Below are positions 13,128-18,598 of a stretch of DNA of 20,453 bases, piece after piece (within the stretch, counting starts at the first letter, position 1; the number at the start of each line of letters is the position of its first letter). Origin of the DNA: Gammaproteobacteria bacterium (lineage in GTDB: Bacteria > Gemmatimonadota > Gemmatimonadetes > Longimicrobiales > Gaopeijiaceae); contig VYDD01000342.1 in NCBI GenBank assembly GCA_009843625.1, positions 1-20,453 of the forward strand, given 5' to 3'. The position numbers and the translations under genes are program-made. The notes beneath the pieces were generated by a model. The model made no database searches. It was not told the DNA's origin and worked only from the letters and a program-made list of their open reading frames with translations.

Positions 13128-13357
13128 TGCTGGCCGTGCCCAACCCGCGGGATCGCCAATGGCGTCCTGCCCGAACGGCGGGAGAGATCGTGAAACACGC
13201 CTTGGCAGTGGTCGCTCTTGCGTACGGCCTGGCGGGTGCCGTCGTGCTGACTGCGCTGTTGGCGCGGGTCGGACCGAGCCCGGTCATGACTTTCATGGGC
13301 GAGAGCGTTGCCGCCTCGTGGCTGTGGCTTGCGAGATTTGCGGGGCTGGAACCATGA
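13127..13357 (+). CDS. Small membrane protein
   Basis: A 76-residue protein from ATG 13127 in a TGATG overlap; GTG 13124 and 13121 are in-frame alternatives. One strong hydrophobic helix (ALAVVALAYGLAGAVVLTAL) and a second weak one (VAASWLWLARFAG) are visible. No signal peptide or family is recognised. It belongs with the genes on either side. Confidence 0.62.
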   Translation: MLAVPNPRDRQWRPARTAGEIVKHALAVVALAYGLAGAVVLTALLARVGPSPVMTFMGESVAASWLWLARFAGLEP

Positions 13358-13398
13358 CCGGCCGCGCGAAGCAAACGGGACGGAGGACTGTTCGGTGA
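13354..13398 (+). CDS. Possible 14-residue basic micro-ORF
   Basis: ATG 13354 overlaps the previous stop as ATGA, and its own stop overlaps the next ATG as TGATG. The peptide is MTGRAKQTGRRTVR. It contains the GGAGG that serves the next gene. It is most likely a translational coupling bridge or chance. Confidence 0.22.
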   Translation: MTGRAKQTGRRTVR

Positions 13399-13604
13399 TG
13401 GCCCCGGAATTCAAGTGGCCAGGCGGGCTGGAGCTGCCGCTTCTGCTGGTGTTCGTGTTCGGCGCCGTGGTGATCGCTTTCGTGTTGGCAGAGGCGGTCG
13501 AAGACCGCGCGTTGCACGGCCAGCCCGATCGGGAGGCAGTGGCAGAGCAGGAAGAACGCATCCGCGATCACGACCGGGGCCAAGATGCGAGGACGGGACC
13601 GTGA
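13398..13604 (+). CDS. Small single-helix membrane protein
   Basis: A 68-residue protein from ATG 13398, with GGAGG upstream. One N-terminal transmembrane helix (LELPLLLVFVFGAVVIAFVL) is followed by a charged, mostly acidic cytoplasmic or periplasmic tail. No family is recognised. Confidence 0.6.
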   Translation: MAPEFKWPGGLELPLLLVFVFGAVVIAFVLAEAVEDRALHGQPDREAVAEQEERIRDHDRGQDARTGP

Positions 13605-13696
13605 CGGGATCACGGGAGCATGGCGATCATGGCGCGACCGGCGGTCGCCGGCGTCTGAGGACCAAAGAAAGAAGCAATCAGGAGGTGATCAAATGA
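13601..13696 (+). CDS. Possible 31-residue basic micro-ORF
   Basis: GTG 13601 overlaps the previous stop (GTGA) and the stop overlaps the next ATG (ATGA), so the ORF fills the gap exactly. The peptide is Arg/Gly-rich (GATGGRRRLRTKERSNQEV). There is no motif. The next gene has a very strong ribosome-binding site of its own, so this may be only a spacer. Confidence 0.28.
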   Translation: MTGSREHGDHGATGGRRRLRTKERSNQEVIK

Positions 13697-14175
13697 CGAC
13701 CAACAACTTGACGACAGGTGAGGATTCGGCCGCCCGGATCGACGCGCGCCTCGCTGAATTGAAGGACACTGCCAGCGTGAAGGGCGGTGTGTCGCGATTC
13801 ATGTCGGAATTCGACCTCGCAGAGGTGTTCGCTGATCGCTTCTCGAACGTGTTCATGGCCGAGGAGGGTGGCGCGGGAACCTGGTACTTCCGTCTGGCAC
13901 CGGGGAGCGAGAAGCCGCGCGAGGCGTATTGCGAGGCCCGGCATGCATGCATGCGAATGATCTCCCTGCTGACGAACGCGGGAGAGGCAGACATAGATGA
14001 CAAGGCGAGACTGCAGAGGTGGAGAACGGTCCTGAACGTGATCGAGATCGCGTCGTGGGACCCGCGCCTCGCGTACAGCGCAGGGCATTCGGATCACAGG
14101 CCTGCGGAAAGTCGCTTCGCCTTGCCGTCCTGGGCTCGTGACGACGGTCCCGGCGATGCGGAGGCGGACCGATGA
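13693..14175 (+). CDS. Soluble protein of unknown function
   Basis: A 160-residue protein from ATG 13693, preceded by AGGAGGTGATC, a near-complete match to the 16S rRNA tail and the strongest ribosome-binding site in the window, implying high expression. The product has no signal peptide or transmembrane helix. Its middle contains a DLAEVFADRFSNVFMAEEGG region and several aromatic strands. No family is recognised. The stop overlaps the nuclease gene start. Confidence 0.7.
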   Translation: MTTNNLTTGEDSAARIDARLAELKDTASVKGGVSRFMSEFDLAEVFADRFSNVFMAEEGGAGTWYFRLAPGSEKPREAYCEARHACMRMISLLTNAGEADIDDKARLQRWRTVLNVIEIASWDPRLAYSAGHSDHRPAESRFALPSWARDDGPGDAEADR

Positions 14176-14663
14176 TGCGGCTGGTGCGCCTCTCCCCTGC
14201 CCTCGCGCTGGTGGCGGCGCTCAGCCTCGCCGGTACGGCGGTCGCCCGGGACGTGGTGTCCGGTCCCGCCCGCGTGATCGACGGCGACACCGTCGAGGTT
14301 CAGGGACAGCGCGTCCGCCTGCATGGGATCGACGCTCCTGAGAGTGCCCAGGCGTGCAGTGATGCGGCGGGCCGGTCCTACAGCTGCGGCCAGGTCGCGA
14401 CGAACGCGCTCGCAAGCATGGTTGGCCGCTTGTCTGTGGCGTGCCGTGTCCGCGACATCGACCGGTACGGGCGGTTGATTGCCGTCTGCTACCGAGGCGA
14501 CACCAACCTGAACGCGTGGATGGTACTTGCCGGCCACGCGATGGCCTACCGGCGCTACAGCGGGGACTACGCAGGCCACGAAGACGCGGCGCGCGCCGGC
14601 CGTGTCGGCATCTGGCAGGGCCGTTTCGTCGCGCCCTGGGACTGGCGGAAGGGCGTCAGATGA
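14172..14663 (+). CDS. Secreted thermonuclease (SNase)-like protein
   Basis: A 163-residue protein with ATG 14172 in an ATGA overlap and a signal peptide (LSPALALVAALSLAGTAVA, cleavage near residue 25). The staphylococcal nuclease fold is recognisable from VIDGDTVEV, RLHGIDAPES with the catalytic Arg49 and Glu57, and DRYGR with Arg101. The spacing of Arg49 and Glu57 equals that of Arg35 and Glu43 in the Staphylococcus enzyme. Such calcium-dependent nucleases accompany conjugation genes on some plasmids (Nuc of pKM101). It would act in the periplasm or outside the cell. Confidence 0.88.
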   Translation: MMRLVRLSPALALVAALSLAGTAVARDVVSGPARVIDGDTVEVQGQRVRLHGIDAPESAQACSDAAGRSYSCGQVATNALASMVGRLSVACRVRDIDRYGRLIAVCYRGDTNLNAWMVLAGHAMAYRRYSGDYAGHEDAARAGRVGIWQGRFVAPWDWRKGVR

Positions 14664-14689
14664 TCGGGGCGGGTTTCATCGCGGCGTTC

Positions 14690-14712
14690 GGGTCGGGCAT
14701 GCCGCCCGGCCC
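14690..14712. terminator. Hairpin between convergent nuclease and virB3 genes
   Basis: GGGTCGGGC at 14690-14698 pairs with GCCCGGCCC at 14704-14712 over nine base pairs including one G-U, around a five-base loop. It lies in the 50-base gap between the two converging stops. Only a weak T-rich stretch follows on the plus strand, so it is a candidate bidirectional terminator. Confidence 0.4.
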
Positions 14713-14713
14713 G

Positions 14714-15211
14714 TCATTCCTTTCCGGAAGGCGGCATGTAGCGCACGATGATGTACGCCATCGCGGCGGTCATCACCGCGAGCGTGCAGAGCGCAGGCAC
14801 GAGGCCGAACAGCAGCCAGGCCGCGCCTGCAGGCAGCGTGACGCCGGCGATGGCCACGATCCGCGCCAGGAGCACGGTCGCAGGCGACGGCGGATCGTCG
14901 TAGCCAACGAAGGCGAGGTCGGGGAGCGTCCTGTCGGGCAGGACGTCCGGCATGTGTCGGGGATACCTCGCGGACTCCCAGAGGACTGCAAACCAGAACG
15001 GGTCGTGCGCCGCGATGCGTCGGAGCACCATCACGCCTGCCCCTGCGAGCATGACGCCGCCGAATATGCCCGGGAGCGTGAAACCGAAGCCCGTGAAGGT
15101 CACGAAACCCGCGACGGCGACCACGAAAAGAAACGGCATGCGCTCGCAGCCAAGGATCTGCGGTGGCCGCAGCATCGCCTCGTCGATGAAGCCATAAGGT
15201 TCGTTGTCCAT
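14714..15211 (-). CDS. virB3: VirB3/TrbD-like inner-membrane protein with an extra C-terminal membrane pair
   Basis: A component of the mating channel that works with the VirB4 ATPase. I chose ATG 15211, with GAGGG upstream; the frame extends further. The 165-residue product begins with MLRPPQILGCER, then two membrane helices (FLFVVAVAGFVTFTG and GIFGGVMLAGAGVMVL), then RRIAAHDPFWFAVLWESARY, matching the layout of TrbD/VirB3. Usual family members are about 90-110 residues; this one has another two hydrophobic helices near residues 115-155. It is on the strand opposite to the other secretion genes, whereas virB3 normally lies just before virB4. Assignment is by pattern, not search. Confidence 0.75.
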   Translation of the reverse strand: MDNEPYGFIDEAMLRPPQILGCERMPFLFVVAVAGFVTFTGFGFTLPGIFGGVMLAGAGVMVLRRIAAHDPFWFAVLWESARYPRHMPDVLPDRTLPDLAFVGYDDPPSPATVLLARIVAIAGVTLPAGAAWLLFGLVPALCTLAVMTAAMAYIIVRYMPPSGKE

Positions 15212-15264
15212 TCCGGAGCCCTCATTTGCGCGGACATCCATCACGATATCGGGGGAGCGTGTCA
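15212..15264. promoter_or_regulatory. Compact divergent region between virB3 and virB11
   Basis: Only 53 bases separate the divergent starts at 15211 and 15265. The region must hold both ribosome-binding sites and any promoters. No clear hexamers or operators are visible. Confidence 0.3.
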
Positions 15265-16209
15265 ATGGCGGACGGCGTGAACGAAATGACGAACGCCACG
15301 TCGCCGGCCGACCTGCTGGGCCCGCTGGCCGCGGTGCTCGAGGACCCGGAGGTCGTCGAGATCTCCTGCAACCCTGACGGGCACGTTTTCGTCGAGCGGT
15401 TCGGCACCGGGCCGCGGCACTGGGGATCGCTCGAACCGGCCCGGACGGACCGTTTCGTGCGCTGGTGCGCGTCCTGGTCGGCCACGGAACTTGTGTTCGA
15501 CCGCCCCATCCTCTCCGGACGGGTGCCCGGGACGGCCCATCGCATCGAGGCGGTGATGCCGCCGGTCACGGACGGCCCCTGCTTCTCGATCCGGCGGCAC
15601 AGGGACACGGTGCCCAGCCTCGAGGAGTGCGTTCCGGAGGAGGTTCCGCGCCGCCTCCTGGCGGACGCCATCGCCGAGCGGAAGAACGTGCTGATCGCCG
15701 GCGCAACCGGCGCGGGCAAGACAACTTTGCTGAACGCGTGCCTCTGCGAGCTCGCGCGCATCGCGCCGGAGACCCGGCTGCTGACGATCGAGGACACGCC
15801 GGAAATCCGGGCGCCTTTCGCGAACGCCGTGGCGCTCCGGACGTCGGACGGCGTCACCATGGACAGGCTCCTCGTCTCCGCGCTGCGGCAGGCGCCGGAC
15901 CGGATCGTGGTCGGGGAGGTGCGCGAGGGCGCCGTGCTGCTCACGCTGGTCAAGGCATGGAACACCGGCCACCCCGGCGGGCTGGTGACGTTGCACGCCA
16001 ACTCCGCCGCAGAGGTCATGGACCGGCTTTCGCTTCTCGCGACAGAGGTCATGACCGCCGATCCGGTCCCGGTGCTCATGCAGGCCACGGACCTGGTCGT
16101 CTTCATCCACCGCGACACGGGACGTCCCGTGCTCTCGTCGATCCGCGCGGCGGTGCGCGATTCGGACGGCGCAACCAGAATGGAGAACTGCTATGAACAT
16201 CCCGGCTGA
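15265..16209 (+). CDS. virB11: Type IV secretion ATPase VirB11/TrbB
   Basis: Hexameric inner-membrane-associated ATPase of the mating channel. I chose ATG 15265, preceded by GGGGGAG; the frame is open further upstream. The 314-residue protein has an N-terminal domain, then Walker A GATGAGKT at about 146-153, the Asp box TIEDTPEI, Walker B-type RIVVGEVREG and the His box GLVTLHANSA. The layout is that of TrbB. It is first in the plus-strand secretion operon and overlaps virB2 by 17 bases. A second GspE/VirB11-superfamily ATPase (PilQ) is in this window, but it carries the pilus-type zinc motif that this one lacks. Confidence 0.92.
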   Translation: MADGVNEMTNATSPADLLGPLAAVLEDPEVVEISCNPDGHVFVERFGTGPRHWGSLEPARTDRFVRWCASWSATELVFDRPILSGRVPGTAHRIEAVMPPVTDGPCFSIRRHRDTVPSLEECVPEEVPRRLLADAIAERKNVLIAGATGAGKTTLLNACLCELARIAPETRLLTIEDTPEIRAPFANAVALRTSDGVTMDRLLVSALRQAPDRIVVGEVREGAVLLTLVKAWNTGHPGGLVTLHANSAAEVMDRLSLLATEVMTADPVPVLMQATDLVVFIHRDTGRPVLSSIRAAVRDSDGATRMENCYEHPG

Positions 16210-16582
16210 GCGCCTCGCGCTTCCCACCGCCGCGCTTGCGCTGCTGCTCGCGGCGGATCCGGCCTTCGCGGCACTGACGACGAACAACATATTCGGGACA
16301 GGGAACAACCCCTTGCAGGAGCTGGTGCAGTTCGTGACCGGCCCCTTTGGCTACGCAGTGGTGATTATCGCGCTCGTGGCCTCGGGCGCCACCCTGATGT
16401 ACGGCGGCGACTTCAGCGGCTGGGGCAGGCGCATCTTCATCGCCGCCTGCGCGGGCGGATTCGTTCTTCTGGCGGAGCAGGTGGTGTCGGCCCTCTTCGG
16501 CGCCGGTACGGGCTTCAGCGTGCCGCCGGACATGATTCTCCAGGCCTGGCCGTGGCCGCCCGGCGCGGAGGAGGCTTCGTGA
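16193..16582 (+). CDS. virB2: Conjugative pilin VirB2/TrbC
   Basis: A 129-residue prepilin of the mating channel, from ATG 16193 with GGAGA upstream, overlapping the end of virB11. A signal peptide (PTAALALLLAADPAFA) is followed by two transmembrane helices, GYAVVIIALVASGATLMYG and IFIAACAGGFVLLAEQVV, around a short basic loop (GWGRR). This is the VirB2/TrbC layout. Whether it is cyclised, as TrbC is, cannot be told from the sequence. The stop overlaps the next GTG. Confidence 0.88.
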   Translation: MNIPAERLALPTAALALLLAADPAFAALTTNNIFGTGNNPLQELVQFVTGPFGYAVVIIALVASGATLMYGGDFSGWGRRIFIAACAGGFVLLAEQVVSALFGAGTGFSVPPDMILQAWPWPPGAEEAS

Positions 16583-18060
16583 GGCGACATCCGCCGCTCT
16601 CGCGACTGCTGCGGATCGCGGCGCCGGGGCTGCCCTGCGCCTTGGCGTTGGCCGCCTTCGCGCAGGAGCTGCCGCCGCAAGATGTCGGCAGCGACGTCCT
16701 GGGCATTGCCCGGGAGGCGCTGTCCGCGGGGACGGCGGATCCGAACGAGGCGGAAGCCGTGGACGGCCCGGAATTCGCGACCATCCCGCATCCGGACGGC
16801 AGCGGGGAGGTCGTCCCGATCCTCCCGGGCGTGACGGTGGCGGCCGGGGATGCGGTACCATCCGCGCAAGGCGCGGGGGATGGAGAGAAGGTGGCGCAGC
16901 CCTTGCCGGCGGACCGCGACCCGGGCCTTCCGGAGGGGCAGGACGGTGCTGCACCCGCGCCGCAGATTGCCAACGCGACCCCTGCCGGTGCTGAAGATCC
17001 AGGCACAGCCGATGCGGGAGCGGCGACGACGCAGGTCGTAACGGCCGCGACGGCGCCTGCTTCTGCGGACGGGACGCCGGATTCTCCGGAAAGCAAGGAC
17101 GCTGCAGGGACGAAGGGCCGAGATCCGGTCGAGATGCTCAAGGGGCTATGGCGCGAGGCGGTGGCATCAGGAAAGACCTCGGAAGGATTCGAGACGTGGC
17201 TGTCGGCGGCCCTCAACCCGCCGCCCGAGGATCCGTCCGTTCCGGAGAGCCACGCAGTGCGCACGCGCGAGGTCGCGGCGGTCTGGAACCAGCGCACGGG
17301 GCCGGTCGCTCTCGGCGAGGCGGGGCGGGTCGTGACGACTTTCGGCGAAGCCATCCCCGTGGCGTACTGCTCCCCGCTGACCGTGTGCTACATCGAGCTC
17401 GAGCCAGGGGAGCAGCTGACCGACAGCCCGTCCATCGGGGACTCCGTTCGCTGGCAGGTCGCCGTCAAGCTCCAAGGCTGGGATCCTGAGACGGTCCTCC
17501 TCGAGATCAAGCCCTCGGAGGATGCCGTGCAGACCAACTTGGTGGTGCCCACCGACCGTCGAATTTACACGATCACCTTGGTCAACGACCGGTACGTGCA
17601 CACGCCGATCCTCGCCTTCCGCTGGCCGGACAGCGAGGCCCGCGAGATCGCGGAGAGCATCGCGAGGCGCCGTGCCGAGGAGCTGGCGTTGGAGGAGGCC
17701 AGCGCGGCGGAGGCCGCGAGCCGCTCAGAGATCACGGCTGCGGAGATGGCGCTGTCAGGCGTGCCGACGGAGTCCGGCCCACGCGCGGCAGAGCTCCTGG
17801 ACTTCCGGTTCAGGTGGGACGGCGACGCCCCGTTCCGCCCGACGCGCGTCTTTGCGGACGAGTCGAGGACCTACATCGACCTCCCGTTGTCCTATCGCGG
17901 GCCCCTGCCCGTCATCGTCGCCGGCAAGGGCGAGGGCAACGCCGCGCTCAACACGCGCGTCTCGGCCAGCGGCAGCCGCCTGGTGGCAGACCGCGTCATC
18001 ACTGACGTCTGGCTCCAGTCAGGCAAGAAGCGCGTCCGGATACGGAGGATCACGCATTGA
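16579..18060 (+). CDS. virB9: Outer-membrane channel protein VirB9/TrbG with a long disordered N-terminal region
   Basis: GTG 16579 overlaps the virB2 stop and gives a signal peptide (LLRIAAPGLPCALALAAFA). The 493-residue protein then has about 190 residues rich in Ala, Pro, Asp and Gly, probably disordered. From about 222 it follows the TrbG pattern, including AYCSPLTVCYIELEPGEQL, GDSVRWQVAVKLQG, NLVVPTDRRIYTITLV and a C-terminal beta domain, with an Ala/Glu-rich helical insert (RRRAEELALEEASAAE). Family members are usually about 280-330 residues, so the N-terminal extension is unusual. The stop overlaps the TTG of the next gene. Confidence 0.88.
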   Translation: MRRHPPLSRLLRIAAPGLPCALALAAFAQELPPQDVGSDVLGIAREALSAGTADPNEAEAVDGPEFATIPHPDGSGEVVPILPGVTVAAGDAVPSAQGAGDGEKVAQPLPADRDPGLPEGQDGAAPAPQIANATPAGAEDPGTADAGAATTQVVTAATAPASADGTPDSPESKDAAGTKGRDPVEMLKGLWREAVASGKTSEGFETWLSAALNPPPEDPSVPESHAVRTREVAAVWNQRTGPVALGEAGRVVTTFGEAIPVAYCSPLTVCYIELEPGEQLTDSPSIGDSVRWQVAVKLQGWDPETVLLEIKPSEDAVQTNLVVPTDRRIYTITLVNDRYVHTPILAFRWPDSEAREIAESIARRRAEELALEEASAAEAASRSEITAAEMALSGVPTESGPRAAELLDFRFRWDGDAPFRPTRVFADESRTYIDLPLSYRGPLPVIVAGKGEGNAALNTRVSASGSRLVADRVITDVWLQSGKKRVRIRRITH

Positions 18061-18551
18061 CGGTCCCGCACCATAACTTCCGGCGCGCATTGCGCCGCTT
18101 GGCCGCACTGGCAGGCGTCGCCCTGCTCGGGGCCTGTGCCGGCACCGGCGACTTCACGGCTCCGTTCAGGGGCGACGGCGACGCCGGGCTTTCCGATGTG
18201 CAGGCCTGCGCGGTTGGCTACGACCTGGCCCGCCAGGTTCACGAGCGCGTCGCGCTGCGGCGCACGGTGCTGCTCGCCCCCGCCCGGGAGAACTCCTGCG
18301 AACGCCACGCGCTGGAGTACCTGCGCCGCACCGGCTTCCGGATCGACGAGACCGGCCAGGGCGGCGTGACCTTCGACATCACGGTGGACCGAATGGATGA
18401 CGGGGACGTGGCGGCGGTGGCGGAGATCGGCGGCAGTCTGCGCGTCTCGAGAATGTACACGCCTGTCGCGACCGGGGTCCTGGCGAGCTCCGCTGTGGCC
18501 GTGCAGCAGCTGGATCCGGACACGTATCTCGATAGGGGCGTCAGATGGTGA
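18057..18551 (+). CDS. trbH: TrbH-like lipoprotein of the mating channel
   Basis: TTG 18057 overlaps the virB9 stop as TTGA and is the only start that keeps the whole signal sequence. The 164-residue product has a lipobox, LLGAC with Cys27, followed by a globular domain with three other cysteines (QACAVGYDL and ENSCERH) and a beta-rich end. Pattern and position next to TrbG suggest a TrbH-like (VirB7-role) outer-membrane lipoprotein. The lipoprotein call is firm and the TrbH assignment moderate. Confidence 0.75.
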   Translation: MTVPHHNFRRALRRLAALAGVALLGACAGTGDFTAPFRGDGDAGLSDVQACAVGYDLARQVHERVALRRTVLLAPARENSCERHALEYLRRTGFRIDETGQGGVTFDITVDRMDDGDVAAVAEIGGSLRVSRMYTPVATGVLASSAVAVQQLDPDTYLDRGVRW

Positions 18552-18598
18552 CGTTCCGGGAGCATGCGAACGCGCGGTGGTGCGGGGGCAAGGCGTGA
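18548..18598 (+). CDS. Micro-ORF at the virB4 start, possible frameshifted virB4 N-terminus
   Basis: GTG 18548 (or ATG 18545) overlaps the previous stop and the 16-residue frame ends at TGA 18596-18598, overlapping the virB4 GTG. The peptide is VTFREHANARWCGGKA. Known TrbE proteins often begin with a short RE-type motif before the PWAALVAPGV-like segment; here that segment (NWGALVAPGV) is in the next ORF. A one-base slip back in the GGGGG run at 18584-18588 would join the two frames. Confidence 0.35.
   Translation: MTFREHANARWCGGKA

Noticed and set aside
14441..15280. 279-residue plus-strand frame after the nuclease
   Set aside because: Out of frame with the nuclease and opposite the VirB3-like gene; composition is Arg/His-rich.
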